Positions 38,224 to 51,790 of a DNA stretch of 64,000 bases are shown here, piece by piece; position 1 is the first letter of the stretch; every line of letters starts with the position of its first letter. Made by a program: the position numbers and the translations under genes. A model generated the notes under the pieces. The model was given only the letters and a program-made list of their open reading frames with translations. It had not been told where the DNA came from and ran no database searches. The DNA comes from Tetrahymena elliotti 4EA (lineage: Eukaryota > Ciliophora > Oligohymenophorea > Hymenostomatida > Tetrahymenidae), in contig JH720296.1 in assembly GCA_000231825.2 (NCBI GenBank), positions 868,001-932,000 on the forward strand, given 5' to 3'.

Positions 38224-39612
38224 ATGAAGAAAAATATTTTGGAAGAAATTAAAGACACAGATAATAAAATCAAAAAAGTATTTGATGATATAATTGAACA
38301 GAGGAAAAGAACTAGTTAACTTTTGCAAACCAGTTATGAATAGCTTAAGACTTCCTCTTTTAATTAAAATAATAGTAAATAATCTTTAAATATTTCACGC
38401 GAAGTAACATTAGAGGGTATGAAGAATGATGAATCAAGAGATATAAAGCTGACAGATTATAGTCCCGATTTAAATATGAATACAAAACAAATATTTACTT
38501 AAGAGAATGATGATTAGTTATTTACTTAAGAAAATGAGTTAGATTAAAATGCACAACATTAGAAGATACATAATAAATTAAATATTTCTTAAGACACAGA
38601 AGATTTACTTAAATCTTAAGATGATTTAGATTTAGAATTTCCAGCCTCTTTAAGATAACTGAGCTTAAATTAAAATTAACTTGGTTTTAAAAATAATAGC
38701 AAAAACAATACATAAGATATAAGTAAAATTTATGATAATCATATTAGTAATAATAGCTTAAGAACTTCTGTAGAAAGTTTGAATGATGATTCATTACTAT
38801 CTTCTTTGCATAATAATAGTATATTTAATGGGTCTTTGGTTAATTAATAAAATTAAGAAAATTTTCAAAATAGAACTATAAATGAAGATAGAAAAATGAA
38901 TGGATTAAATTAAATGAAAAAGTAAAATTTAAGCAATTATTTGAAAATTAGAGAAAAGGAAATTGATTTTGGGAAATAATTCATTTTTTAAGATACATAA
39001 AAATCTTTAGAAATTTTAAATGGTTCTGATCAAGTTATCAGTATCAGGTTATATCTAGAATCTTCAAATTTTGATTTAGATAATAATTATTTTATCATTC
39101 CTGAATTTTCGACAGTTAAAGTTATTATTAAATGTTATAGAGAAGAAGAACTAAGAATTTTTGATACTCTATATATTTAAGAAGCTGATGACCAAAATAA
39201 CATATAAAGCTAATATAAAAACCCTAACAATCAAATAGCCCTAATTATAAAAGCTTAAATATTAAAGCCTTAATTAATTTTAAAGAGTGATTAAAATATG
39301 CAAATTTAAGGATAGTTTACTGCAATAGAAGCTAAAATAAATGAATTAGGAGAGCTAAATATTTATCTGACAAACCCATTAACTGAATTAGCTTAGGATA
39401 TTGAAGTTGATGTTGTATAAAAATAAAATGACTCAACTAAGATAACATTCTTCCCATAAAACTGTGTATTAAAGTAATAAGAAACTAAAAAGATTTCGTT
39501 TACCATTTCCCAGAGAAATAACTAGGTTTAGCCATAAGAGCAAGTTTTTTGTGTATTTTTTAAAGTAAACTCTTCTCCAATAATATTTGCCACTAAAATA
39601 ATGTATTCTTGA
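38224..39612 (+). CDS. Protein with possible ASH/MSP-type C-terminal domain
   Basis: Single frame of 462 residues from ATG at 38224 to TGA at 39610-39612. The first 30 residues are helical and charged (EEIKDTDNKIKKVFDD). Residues 50-245 are Asn/Gln/Ser/Asp-rich linker. From about residue 250 the chain turns beta-rich with the spacing of an ASH/SPD-2/Hydin-type immunoglobulin-like module: KEIDFGKQF, LEILNGSDQVISIRLYLES, FIIPEFSTVKVIIKCY, then CVLKQQETKKISFTI and VFCVFFKVNSS. ASH modules occur in centrosome and cilium proteins such as Cep192 and Hydin, which would suit the neighbourhood. The fold call comes from pattern only, and the protein is too short to be a full Cep192. Confidence 0.72.
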
Positions 39613-40285
39613 AATATCTATCTTGTTTAGTTTCAAATAGTTTATATAAAGTATTGATTTATTTATTGAGAATTCAAAAATAATTTCATAGAAAAAAGAA
39701 TGAATGAAAATCAACAATTAACTTAGTTTGACAGAGCAAATTATTACTTTATAATCAGTTTGTTAATATTTTTTATTTTCTCTTTGTTTTCAAATAAACT
39801 GTCTTTTTTTACATTACCACTAACTAATGTATTTTGTAATATTTTCTTTATTTAGTGTTATGCCTGTTAATTTAATTTTGTTCTTTGGTTTAAAAAAATT
39901 ATTTTCTGGAAGGAAATAAAAATAAATAAATCTATTTTTTTGAGTTTATTTCTTTTTTTTGTTAAATAACTAATGAATAAATTTATGATTTACTTTATTT
40001 TTCATCTTTCTTCAAAAATATACACAAATAATGTATTTTTATTGTAACTAAATATCAAGTGAAGTTGATTTCACTGAAATATTTTTATATGAATTTGAAA
40101 TATTTATTTTATTTCAGCTTTTTAAAAATTTATGTAAAGTTTAAAATAATGTATTAAAAATTGAAATAGTTATGATAAAGAAAGGAATTATATGAAAATA
40201 AACACTGATCGATTTATTATTAAAATAAGTTTGTTTATTGCGATAGTTGATTAATAATATTTTTTGTTTTATGTTAGTATTTTAT
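39613..40285. other. Convergent intergenic spacer, T-rich
   Basis: Lies between the stops of the ASH-like gene and the tubulin cofactor A gene. Long T and A runs only. No gene or repeat array seen. Confidence 0.6.
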
Positions 40286-40754
40286 TCAATTTAAAGCATT
40301 TAATTGCTCCAAAAATTAAGTTGCTTATTAAATTATTTCTTCTGCTTCAGCCTTTTCTTCTGTATCTTTAATAGCTAAATTGTCACCGTTTTCATTCTAC
40401 GTTATAAAAAATAAAAGTTTAGATAATTAAGATATCAGCAAAGAAATATTACCATCCAGCCTGTAAATTCGTTTAAGGTATCTTGTAAACGAGTTCTACA
40501 TCCAGGAAAGACTGCTTGAGTTTCTTCTAAGAATTCAGTCTATTATATAAAATATTATTTATTTTTTAAAGCTGATTATAAATGTGAAAGAATGTTACCA
40601 TTTTCTTAATTTCGTATTCATCAACACCTTACTATTTCATTTATTCAAGCTTTTCTTTTTGCTTTTATTCTTCATTTTGATAGCTAACATATTCCTTTTA
40701 GAGACGCTTTACAGCTCCACTCTTAATCTTAAGTTGCTTTAAAATAGGATCCAT
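40286..40754 (-). CDS. TBCA: Tubulin-binding cofactor A
   Basis: Predicted 117 residues in three exons: 40754-40599, 40539-40453 and 40396-40286, with introns of 59 and 56 nt. The product carries the family signature: LKIKSGAVKRLQKEY near the start, EEQKQKEKLEQMKQQG, then DEYEIKKMTEFLEETQA and PGCRTRLQDTLNEF. This matches the three-helix bundle of TBCA (about 108 residues in animals) in order and length, with a slightly longer acidic tail ending in FLEQLNALN. TBCA binds beta-tubulin released from chaperonin and passes it along the tubulin-folding pathway in the cytosol. A ciliate with many axonemes needs high tubulin supply, and the gene sits head-to-head with NPHP4 across 1.44 kb. No shared regulation is proven. 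Confidence 0.93.
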
Positions 40755-42196
40755 ATTTAGTCTTAGTTTTTTAGAATTTTTTGAAATGTAATTATTTATT
40801 TTAAAAAAAATTTTTTAAAAATATATAAATATCTTAATCAGCTATCTTCGATTTAATATTCTTTTCAAAACAATAATCAAATAATATTGCCCACAATATT
40901 TAATAATTAAGGTACCTAAAACTTTATTTTTCTTTTTTCTATATGCAGTATTTATCAAAAGTGAACATAGAAAAAAAGATCTGGCTATTTCTTACTAAAG
41001 TAATAAAATAACCTAGAAACATTTTAGTGAATCTATACTTATATAGATTTATCAAAATAAATAAATATAATTTACTTATTTAATATTGGATTCAGCATAT
41101 TTAGCCTATTTTAATAACTGGTAAAATATAATAATTAACAAATTTATTCCTATCTTGTCATATGGGTTTACCTATTACTAAAAAATTTTTTAATATTTAC
41201 AAAGAGATTTTCTGAGTTAAAAAATTGAATTGTGTTGATTTAAATTAAGCTTTTTTTAGGTATCTACTAAAATTTTTATTTAAAAATACTGCAATTCCTA
41301 TTTTAAACAGCAAATATTATACAATTTAAAGTTTATAAGTTTTAAATACTAAACTTAAATTTTTTTTTTTTTCTTTTTTATAAACTTTTTCTTATCATTT
41401 AAAAATCACAGTATTTAGAAAAGAATTATTCAAATTAGTTATATACATAGAAAATTCAATTAATTAAAAATAAATAGTAATGACTATTAAATAATTTCAA
41501 ATCATTCATTCATTTGAAAAAATAATAAAATAAATTGAATTAAAGAAAAAAATAACCTTTTAATATCTTTTTGAAGAATTATTTGTTATCAATATTTAAA
41601 TCTATATGTCTTATTTTAAACTAATAAAATTTTGATTTGATCATAATGAGTGTTTAAAGAAATAGTTTAAATTTTTAAATTAATTAAAAATTAGAAATAG
41701 TTTCACATACTTTCATTAAAAGTAAAAATTAGAAAATTTTCAATAATAATTTACTATCTTTTTAAAAGAGTTATTTAAAATTAATTTAAAAGTATTTTAG
41801 GATTTTGATGTAAGTTTAATATCAAAATTTTTACTTATTTTAATGTGACTTATCTACGAATATTTATTTTATAATTTATTTTTTTGAATTTTAGATGAAT
41901 TATTTTTTGATAAAATAATGATAATAAATTTAACAAATATATTTATTAACTTATTTGGTTAACAAATTTTGTAAATGCTTGTTTATGATATCTCATGATA
42001 CAAAATTTATGAATTTAAAAAAAACAACGCTTAAACAGATGATTGCTTTTTTTAATTATATTTATCAATAAATATTGATTCATACACAAAATATCAGTAA
42101 AATCAAAAAATTTATTTTTAAAATAAGATTTTTATTTTCTATTTACATTGTTTGAAATCAGATAATAAAACATACAGTTAATTGTAAATTAGGGAA
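40755..42196. other. Divergent intergenic region between TBCA and NPHP4
   Basis: AT-rich spacer carrying the 5' ends of two divergent genes. I see no ORF, RNA gene or repeat array in it. Confidence 0.6.
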
Positions 42197-45100
42197 ATGG
42201 CTAGTTAATTGGTGTCTGAAAGGGAATTTGATGGTCAAGTAATTTTTAGGTTCATTGTTAAATCAGCTTTAATCATAGCAATATTAATAGTTCTATTAAG
42301 TTTGTTAGTCTTACTTAAATTAGAATTATATTAATTGATATTCATTTGCATCTACAAAGCTGCATTCTTCAATTAAGATTAAATAAAATGAAAATAATTT
42401 ATGTCAAAATTAGGTTGATCTCACACAAGAAAGAAGGAGAGTAGAATAATTTTGGAATAAGAGAAAAGAAAACTCTAAATACGTTCCTATTGAGTCCTTA
42501 ATGATAGGAGATAGCAATAATACAAAATCTTATTGCTTACTGATTGAAGATCTTGATAAAATTTAGCATTAAATGACATAGGTAAATTCAATTTTAATAT
42601 TTTTAATGTCTTAATATAATAAAAAGGAATGAATTATTAGCTAAAATAAATTGTTTAATAAATTATAATAGAGTTAGACTTAGCCAGTATAAAGGCTGTT
42701 AGTCAAAATATTCATTCATCTTTGCTATAAGAAAGAAAAAAAAGTATTTGGAAATACATACAATACAGTAGGATTAGAATTAATAGAAACATAAAAGCAA
42801 AATTACAAATTATCAGATAAGAATCGTCCATCAATATATTTCCATACTAGTATATAGCCTACAGATTAGGTTTATGCAATTTTTGACTTTTAAATACATG
42901 GTAATAACTTTATGTTTTGTGATAATTTATAGTTTTAATTCTATTTAATAATATTTGACTATTTATTTAAATGTTTAATTCAATTTTTAATGCATTTATT
43001 TATTTTGAAATTTAGAAATGGGATCAAAAGATATATCTTTAAACTAGAAATAGATAGGAATAGCTGAATTTGATTTATCAAAAGAAGGTTCAACATAATT
43101 GTAAGTAAGAAAAATGGCTTTTGCTTAATACTATAATGATCCAAATATAAGCTAAGCTTAAGATTTAGGAATAAAATTTGTTGTTTCATTAAACCCATCT
43201 CCATAATTTGAAAAAGCTAAGCACTTAATCCCTCAAATGTTTTTAGTTGATAATATGTAGCATGAAATTGAGGGTTTGGAAATAGATTCAGAAACAAGTA
43301 GACCACACTTACCTCCTTATGATTAGCAAATATAGTTGAAATAATCATATACAATATATTTAAGATAAATTGAAATTCACATACCTGAAGCTATTGAAGC
43401 AGAAATCCTAAAAAATGCTTAATAGAATTTACTTATTACAAATGTATCAGGATAACAAGCTGATCCAGTCAGCTAAATGAAAAATATTGAAAAACAGTAA
43501 ATTTTCATTTAAATTTATTAATTTTAACAAAAAAATATTTGGTCAGAAATACATTTCATATGGAAAAATTTTTAAATAGCTTTTAAATAAGCTAATTATT
43601 CTTTTTTATTTTAGAGGATATAAACTTTCTTGCTGCTATCACAATAATAGAGCATGTGTTAATAGAGGTGGTATAAATAATAAATTAACACTTTTAGATT
43701 CAGGACATGCAGATAGAGAAGAAGACAATAAAAAAGTTCCTTATAAAATACTTAAATATGAAGGTGCCATGGAAATAGATAATGTATTTGCTTCTAAAAA
43801 TTCAATGGTAGTTCTTTAACTTGAATTCAAAGTAATATTGAACACCAGCTAAAGTAGAGTAGATAAAGATTTTATAATTGGATTTTTGCCTATTTATGTA
43901 AGTGATAAATTTGGTCTGGAGGGTTTTAAAGTAATTAAAAATTTAATATTTGTTTTTTAAATGGATTTTAATTTAAAATAAAAATATGATAGCTATCTGA
44001 ACCTTTAATGACTCAAGGAAGCAAAAGTATAGATTTAAAAAGTATGATGAAGTTTTAAGTAAAATATCCTATCTATTTGTTGACTTCTATTGATTTATCT
44101 AATGCTGTTGGTGGATTTTCGCCAAGAGAATCTATGGTTTCAGATAAACCAAGTTAAAGAAAAATGGGCAAGAATTAATCATAAGCATCTTTGGCTGGCA
44201 TACAATAATAATAATAATCAGAAGCAGGTTAAGATTCTGCAGCTGCTTAGGAAGAGAAGAATAATGAAATTTTAAAGAGAACTTCAAAGTTGTAAGAAAT
44301 TATGAGAGAAAACTAAGAAAAGGAAAGAGAATTAGAAGATTATCAAAATTAGCTAAGTAATATATAATAAAAAGGTCCTGGTAAATAAGGTATGGGTAGT
44401 GCACAAGCAGGATAAAGACCTGATTCTAGCTAGTATAGAGGAGCTCCTTTGGGTAAATACAAATATACAAATAATAAAAAGTAATTAAATTGAATTTTTA
44501 TTAAATAGCAAATACCTAAGAATTTTAAGAAATTGTTTAACAGTATGAGTCAAAGATTTCTGATCTATAAAAAACTATTGTTTAGATAAGATAAGAAAAT
44601 GAATAATCAAAATAAGAAGCACTTAGAGAGTTTTAAGAAATTAAAAACTTGATTGGAGAAATAAAACGTCCTCGTACTGGTTACAGCACATTTTAAGATC
44701 CTTTTGCCCAAGAAAGAGCTCAAAATGAAGTAGTTATCACTAATGAAGATGACAAAAGAAGGTATTTAATATTTAATTTTTGTATTTTACTAAAGATATT
44801 TATGCTTTTTTTACTTTTACTATAAAGGTGGGAAATATTAGAAACTTTAGTTACTGTTCCTAAGATGAAAAGTAACTACAAAAATTAATAAGCTTTTACT
44901 TTGAAACCATAATCTGGAGCTGAAGAAATTTCAAATGTTGATAAAGTTTATTTAGTCAACAAAGGTGTTAAGGGTCTTTTAGATGATGCTATTCAACTTG
45001 GTGGAGAAGAAGAATTCATGGACGACTATGATTTAGCTAATGAGTAAATAATTATAATAGTTAAAATGTTATTTTTAAAATGAAAACATTAACACAAATA

Positions 45101-47679
45101 GGTATAGAGATTAATTCCAAGCTTCTTTATTCTCTATCAAGCTAGTTGCATTTAAAGCCCAAATAAGTAACTTTGAAGAACGAGATTAAATTAAAAGAGA
45201 TTCTATCTTTAGTGAAAATTATTATGTACCTGAAAAAATGTTTTTCACTTTCAATTTCTTTGAATTTGAAGAAGTTTAAACAGAACCTTATTCTTATCAA
45301 GATGCTGGTCAAGTAACTGCAATGAAGAAAATTTTGACTGATAATAAACCTATTGTCTTGGAAACAACCTCTTATTTGTTTAATAAAATAGGACCACAAT
45401 AAAAGGGTTATAATTTCAGTGTTGATCCTTCTCGCTTCTACCCACAAGTCCATAAAAATTTTGTTGATTATTTATACAGAAAATCAATTCATGTAGATAT
45501 TTGGGATGCTGACAATCTCTTCTTGTATGGATCAGTTAAGATACCATTGAGATCATTGCTAAGGTAAAAATATTTACTTCTTATTAAACATTAAAATAAA
45601 ATTTTTTAATTTTTTAGGAGATAAAGATAATCAGTTGAAAAGTAATTAACTGTCCCTATCATAGACAATGATTTTACAAGAGAAAGGGGTAAATTGATAG
45701 TTTTCTTAACAAACAAAGGATATGAACCATCTGTTTAAGAAATGAGCCAAACAATGCCTTTAAATAGAAATCTATAAGGAACATAAACTAGTAGTGGATT
45801 TAACAGAACCTAAAATAATTTTAATTAGACAGGTATGTCAAATATAAGCAATTTAAACAGTACAGTTGGACATAAGAAGAAAGTAAAATCATATGATCCA
45901 ATAAGTTTTGAATTAGCTGCTAAAGAAACTCAACTATAAAATGCTGTAAAGAGCAACTTTGAATTTGCAAATGATCCAGAATCAAGACAAAGGGAGAGAA
46001 TTAGAAGGTTCAAAATAAAAAATTTATAAAACGAAAAAGGAGAGGATGCAGATATAATAAGATATGTATCTAAGCAAGAAGAGTAATTAAAAAAAATTAA
46101 CGATATTTAAGTTCTCAAAGAAGTGTAAATATTTTTTTTTAAATTTAAAAAGTCCTTTCAATATATTTTTTAAAAAAGAAAAAAAGGAAATTATATCAAA
46201 AATGTTTTATCATAGCTATTGTCTCAAGAATATTTAGCAGATGTGTAATTTGGAACAACGTATTACATTTACCACGATGTCGTAAACACTGGTTATGACA
46301 CAGAAAATTTCTAAATTAGAATTGATGATCCTGATTTAGGTTTCTTAGGTTACAACGAATTAAACCCTGTCGTATCACCTGATGAATGGAAAATGTTGTT
46401 GGAGTCAGAAGATATTTAAGGACCAAAAGATTTAAATATTATCGAAAAAGAAAGAATGAGCTTTTTATTGCCCAAAGGATAGAGTGTTAAATTAATTTTC
46501 AAGTTTTTGTCTTACAGAGAAATAGATCCATAAATAGAAACAGCTGTTAATTTAGAAGAATATTTAAGATCTTAACATGTTGAATACCACTAAAAATATA
46601 TTAATGAAAGAATTATTGATGTTAGCATAAGTAGCTCTGGATCTATAAGTGAAAATTAAGGTTTTAAAGTAAGAGTTAGACCTCATAGATAGGTTGTTGA
46701 TCATGTTTTTAGATATTATGAAAGAGGAAATAAATAAGTTTAATTGATATTGCCTGCTCTTTATTCATAGGGTTCTTACACTGAAGCTGGTATTTAATAG
46801 AGACCTTCTTTATTCTGTACAAATCAAAATGTTTAATTTGAATGGCTAGGAGATAATGAAGTCAGTCTTCAAATGAGAGTTCCTTCTGTTTAAAAAATAA
46901 CTAGATTTAATTTGCTTGCTTATAAAGATACATTCTTAAAATATCTTCTAGCTAATTGGGAAATCGAAGTTCATTCATTAGAAGGGTAAAGCAATAAAAC
47001 AAATTCCATATTTTAATTTTAATATCTTTTATTTTAAAAAAAGAGTTGATATAAAGATAGATATGGGTTTATCAAAGAAAACTAATTTAACTTTAGATTC
47101 AGATGGTACCAGACTAGTGAGATTCTATTCTTCTCACCCTCTTTGTGCTTGGTTTGATAAACCTTTTGATTAACCATGTACAGTTTCTAAAGGTAAGGTT
47201 AACTTAGTTGGTTTAACTATGAGAAGCTTCTCTTTAATGAGATAAAGAGTATAAGTTAACTGCGTAGACTAAAGCACAAGAGAGTTGCTATATTCATGGC
47301 TTGTTAGAATTGAAACAGATAAGCCTGTAGTTTCTAAAATGTATGACCTCAAAATTCCAGTTAATAAAGAATCCCATATTTAAAAGTTCACCTTCTAGAA
47401 TAGATCAGGAACTGAAAGCACATACTTTATAGAATCTTCACAGATAGACATCCTTCAAGTAATTTTTTAAAGCCGTTTAAATTAAAAATTTCAATCCAAA
47501 TTAAAAAAAAGATAGTAGAACCAAAAATTTTCCTTGGTATTGGAGAAAAAACTCAAATAAAGATAAGAATCGCTAGATAAGAATAACCAGGAATAGCAGA
47601 AGTATTTGTTTTTATTACAAATACAGATGAAAAAATGGAATGTATTCTATTTAAATTACATTTCACAGTCAATAGATGA
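42197..47679 (+). CDS. NPHP4: Nephrocystin-4, ciliary transition-zone protein
   Basis: Predicted 1494 residues in 13 exons: 42197-42238, 42414-42581, 42672-42900, 43016-43496, 43615-43930, 43993-44452, 44509-44761, 44828-45043, 45102-45563, 45618-46122, 46216-46985, 47044-47458 and 47512-47679. Every junction is GT..AG and in frame. Family features occur in the expected order: a C2-like N-terminal block (VFGNTYNTVGLELIE, then SIYFHTSIQPTDQVYAIFDF), the mid-protein HVDIWDADNLFLYGSVKIPL with LRSLLRQ, YIYHDVVNTGYDTENFQIRI, and C-terminal MSP/Ig-like modules with SWLVRIETDKPVVSKMYDL and a final EVFVFITNTDEKMECILF. Length is close to vertebrate NPHP4 (about 1430). NPHP4 works with NPHP1 and RPGRIP1L-type partners as a transition-zone gate. 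The first exon is short and its start least certain. Confidence 0.92.
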
Positions 47680-48327
47680 GCTATTAGACCAAACATTTTT
47701 ATATTGTTAAATAATCAAAGCACCAATTTAGTTTTATTCTATTTTATAAATATATTTGAACAACTTAATTAATTCTCTTTCTTTCATTATATATCGTGTA
47801 AATTTACTTTATTCATTTCATAAATACTCAAATCACTTCTTTCAATTTTTTATTTTTAACTCAAAAATTATTTCTAATTTATTAAAAAATAATAACATTA
47901 TGTTTATTTGATCATCTTATGATAAATATTATATTAAATTTAAGTAAAATTTATGTTGTCAATAAATCTATTTTTAATAAACATAGATTTGTAATTTTTA
48001 CAAATAGAAATATGTGTATTTGATCAATAAACTGATATTATCAAATTAAAAAAAATTGAATAGTGAATTAAAATTTACCCAAAAATAATTATTTGTTATA
48101 TATATATATGAACATGGAATAATAATATTTACAAATGATTTAGAATAAATTAATGATTAATTTTTAATTTTTATTTGAATATCGCATAATATTTTATAAA
48201 TTTATTAAATCTAATTAAGAAAGAAATCTATTAAATTTAATATAATAAGAATAGGTTAATCTATTTGATCAGAAATTTACATATTAAGAAAATTGTCTTA
48301 AGTATTTGCTTAGCACCAACTAAATTT
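47680..48327. other. Convergent intergenic spacer
   Basis: Lies between the stops of NPHP4 and the S/Q-rich minus-strand gene. It holds AT-rich DNA with a short TA run at about 48099-48108. No gene seen. Confidence 0.6.
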
Positions 48328-49302
48328 TCAATCAAAATAAATATCTTTTAAAATTTGTTTGTTTCCCTTAATCAGCTCTGAAATAGCTAGATTATTACTA
48401 TGAATTTTATCTATGTTTTCTTAGCTAATAGTAGAAAGTTAAGATTAATGTAAGTAATAGCTTTCACCTCTTTTTGAGCTTTCAGCTCTTTGGTCAGTAG
48501 AAATATTTCTTTTGATTTTATATTAAACTTTCATTGGGGTATTTGTATTGTGAATTCTGAAATTTTTTTGCTTTTATTATTAATTATTTGCATATTCTAT
48601 ATTTTATTGGCTTTTAAATATGCTTTGGTGTTAAGTAGGTGTACTTTCATTTAATTTATTCATATGTTGAGCTATAGAGCTAAAACGAATTTTTTAAAAA
48701 GAGTCATTTTATCGGTTTGATTTAGGTGTATTAAAGTATAAAGATTTTTGGGTTCCATTTATTACTTATGATTAACTCTTAGCTTAACTTGATCTCACAA
48801 AGGGCATGCGTCCATTTACTATAGGTGTAACATAGTAAGAACTTAAAGGACTATTATCTTTATTTTGATTTTATTAAATTGAGGACTAACTACTAATTTA
48901 CTTTTAAGAGCTTTGATTGTTTTAAAGAATTATATATTTTTTATGGATTGGAGTTGACTGCTTATCATTTTAATTAATAGGAGATTATTCTGTATTACTT
49001 TTGCTAGTTATTGCATACTTGTATAATTATGGGGAGCCTTTAAATTAAGAAACTTGTTTCTATTAAGGTGATGCAGCTGCCTAATGAGAATCTGAGTAGT
49101 ATTAATTATATTGATCAAAGTTAACTTATTTAATTTTAAAGACCTTCATAATTGGAGTACTATATCTAATTTCACTAATTTCTGGCTAAGAGGACGATTT
49201 TTAAATTTTAACTCTAGCTCCTAAGAGTTTATTTCCTTGCATATTTTAATTAACTTCATTGTACTTTTTTAAAAATGAAGTAAAGGTAGCAGTTTCTGTC
49301 AT
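48328..49302 (-). CDS. S/Q-rich hypothetical protein
   Basis: Single frame of 324 residues from the ATG at 49302-49300 to TGA at 48330-48328. It starts MTETATFTSFLKKYNEVNQN and is rich in Ser, Gln, Asn and Lys, with repeated STP/TP motifs (RYSTPIMK, QSTPIHKK, YVTPIVNG, NESTPTQ, NTNTPMKVQ) that look like proline-directed phosphorylation sites. The C-terminus is more ordered and probably helical (ISELIKGNKQILKDIYF). No known domain or membrane segment is visible. The frame is invisible under the standard code because of many TAA and TAG glutamines. The coding call rests on continuity, strand-specific composition and the regular TP spacing. Function unknown. Confidence 0.7.
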
Positions 49303-51175
49303 GACTTAAAGATTTTAAATCCGTATTTTTTAATTGATTATTAAATTGAAAAAAATATTAATAAATTTTTATGTTGTGAATATTAATCAAATAGATTCAT
49401 TCATATAATATATTCAAAGCAAGTACACAAATTTACATTAAACAAAATACTTAATATATAAATCGAACACTTAATTACTTGATTTAATTAAAGAAAATTT
49501 GTAAATAGTGAAAAAGAGGAATGAAATATTTGATAATATCCAACCAAAATATAAATATGATTTTGTTAAATTTAGTATTTAATTATAGCCATTAAACCAA
49601 TTTATCTACTAAATTCAATACCATTCAGATTTAAAAAAAGTAAAAAACTTGTGGTTATTTTATATCTTTCTCAATAAATTTCTAATTCTTTACAAAATTG
49701 AATCAGAAAACATTTTTTTTGTAGACTTTCATCTTCATCTTATAATTTCTATTTTTTTAGGAGCAATTTTTTCATCAAATTCACAAGAAAAAAATTGATA
49801 TTTTATTCTTGATTTTTTTTAGTAATTTAATTAAAACATTAAATAAATTTTATTAATAAAATTCAATACCATTAAGCTTTAATAAAGGTAAAAGACTTAT
49901 GGTTACTTAATATATTGCTCAATAAATTTCTAATTCTTTAAAAAATTTAATCAGAAACCTTTTTGTTGTAGGCTTTCAACTTCATCTCATATCATATTTT
50001 ATATTTTTTTAGAAGCAACTTTTCAATCTAATTTGCAAGACAAAAAATTGATTTATATTATATTATTGATATATAATGCCAAATCTAGTAATTTAATTAC
50101 TTAATATGCTACTTAATAAATTTCTAATTTAATCAGAAACCATTTTTGAAATAAGTTTTTTTTATCTCATTAGAATTTTTTTCATCAATACACTCAACAA
50201 AAAATTGATATTTTATATTAGTTTTAATAATTTAATTATTATCATTTAAGCAATTTTATAAATTAATTCTACAGTATTCAGCTTTAATAAAAGTAAAAAA
50301 CTTATGGCTGTTTTATATGTTGCTTAATAAATTTCTAATTCTTTTTTAAATTTAGTCAGAAATTATTTTTTTTCAATTTTCCTCTTCATCTCATTCATAA
50401 TTTATATTTTTTTTATAAGAAATTTTTTCATCAAATTCACAAAACAAAAAATTGAGATTTATTATTGTTGGTGTCAATTTCACTATTTTTAAAAAAATTA
50501 AAAATTATAAAATATAATTGATATTTAATATAAATTTTGGTCAGATTTTCATTAATTGATATAAAAAAAATATGATTGATATTTGAAGCCAATATTTGCT
50601 TAAGAAAATAAACAAAAATTTAAATTAATTTAGATACTCAAAAATATAATTTTTTTCTATACAATTATTTAAGTTTTTGCAGTCCTAATTGAATTTTTAG
50701 ATACTTTTTATCAACAAATTTCATAAGGAGAATTATATGAATGCATATTTTGATAAGTTTTTGTAAAGTCTAAGTAGATTGTTTTGGCCCATAGTTCTTA
50801 AAACAATATGAAGTGAATCAATTACATATTTAAGATAAAAATAATTTTATTATTGAAACTATTATTTCTTTCTTCAAAATTATGAACATATTACATATGA
50901 ATATAAAAATTTATCCTTTTGGATAATTTGAATAGTAGGTATTATCATAAGCTGATTGATAGCCAATTAACTTGAAGATAATCAGATTCATTTTTAGCCT
51001 AAACAAGAGAAGAAGTCTTTGATATTACAATAAAAATTATTATTAAGAAATTATTTTAAATTAGGCATAGTAGATTGGTGATGAAGAATTTTGAATCTTT
51101 AAAAAATTTAAACGAAATAAGCCATAAGTGATTAATATAAATAAATAATTAAATCAAATTTGAATATTTAAATAA
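49303..51175. other. Long intergenic region containing a degenerate tandem repeat
   Basis: The region left of about 49590 and right of about 50470 is plain AT-rich DNA. The middle carries the repeat array listed separately. Short ATG frames near 50740 end quickly at TGA and are not supported as genes. Confidence 0.6.
49590..50470. repeat. Degenerate tandem repeat, about four units of 190-250 bp
   Basis: The same order of motifs recurs four times: an ATTCAATACCATT-type block, AAAGTAAAAAACTTATGG, then AATAAATTTCTAATTCTTT, AATCAGAAACC, TTCATCTCAT, and finally ACAAAAAATTGAT. The AATAAATTTCTAATT element begins near 49673, 49921, 50114 and 50326; the AAAAAATTGA element lies near 49790, 50042, 50200 and 50446. 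The third unit lacks its left third. Units have drifted by substitutions and small indels, so this is an old minisatellite-like array or a decayed multicopy element. It has no open frame. Confidence 0.8.
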
Positions 51176-51607
51176 ATGATAAATTTTAAAATAGTAATAA
51201 ACTCGAATGAATCTGAAGATACTTCAACTGAAGTATTACATGTTTTAAAAGATATTCTAAGATAAATATTCTTTACCAAATTATTTAATTATTATTTTTG
51301 TCTACAAAATCTTACGTTTCAAAATACTTTCTCAAAAAACAGTTTTGAAGATGAATTTGATTTTTTTAAAATTAAAAAAAATGGTAAATTTTGGAGTAAT
51401 GAACCAAAAGTAGAGTAGAATTTTCAGTTGTAGTTATCATCAAAACAATCATTTATTATTTTATTGTAGAAAATTAAGGAATATTAGTCAAGCAAAAAAA
51501 TCATATTATCAAATATCAAATACCTTTCAAAAATCTAAACAGCTGATTTTTTTCAAATGAAATAGAACTATTTGTTAATAGAATACTTCATTTAAAAACC
51601 AACTTGA
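51176..51607 (+). CDS. Hypothetical ORF, possible small gene or gene remnant
   Basis: ATG at 51176 to TGA at 51605-51607 gives 143 residues. There is an in-frame TGA 15 bases upstream of the ATG, so the start is defined if it is a gene. The product has mixed, coding-like composition: an acidic Ser/Thr-rich start (NESEDTSTEVLHVLKDIL), then FEDEFDFFKIKKNGKFW and a Gln/Lys/Ile-rich helical C-terminus. I recognise no family. It could also be an exon of the next gene 180 bp downstream, though no clean splice pair was found. Random frames of this size do occur here, so confidence is low. Confidence 0.35.
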
Positions 51608-51790
51608 CAGTTTATCAGAAATTAGAAAATTAAAATAAACAAAACAAAGATTGAAAAAAAAAATCAATAAAGATATTAAATCACTAAATTAACTTGCTTA
51701 AAAAATTTCCATTTTTTAATTGTAAAGACTCAAAAAATAATCCATAAAGCACACTTAAATACAATAAGATTGGTTTGAAACCTAGATAAA

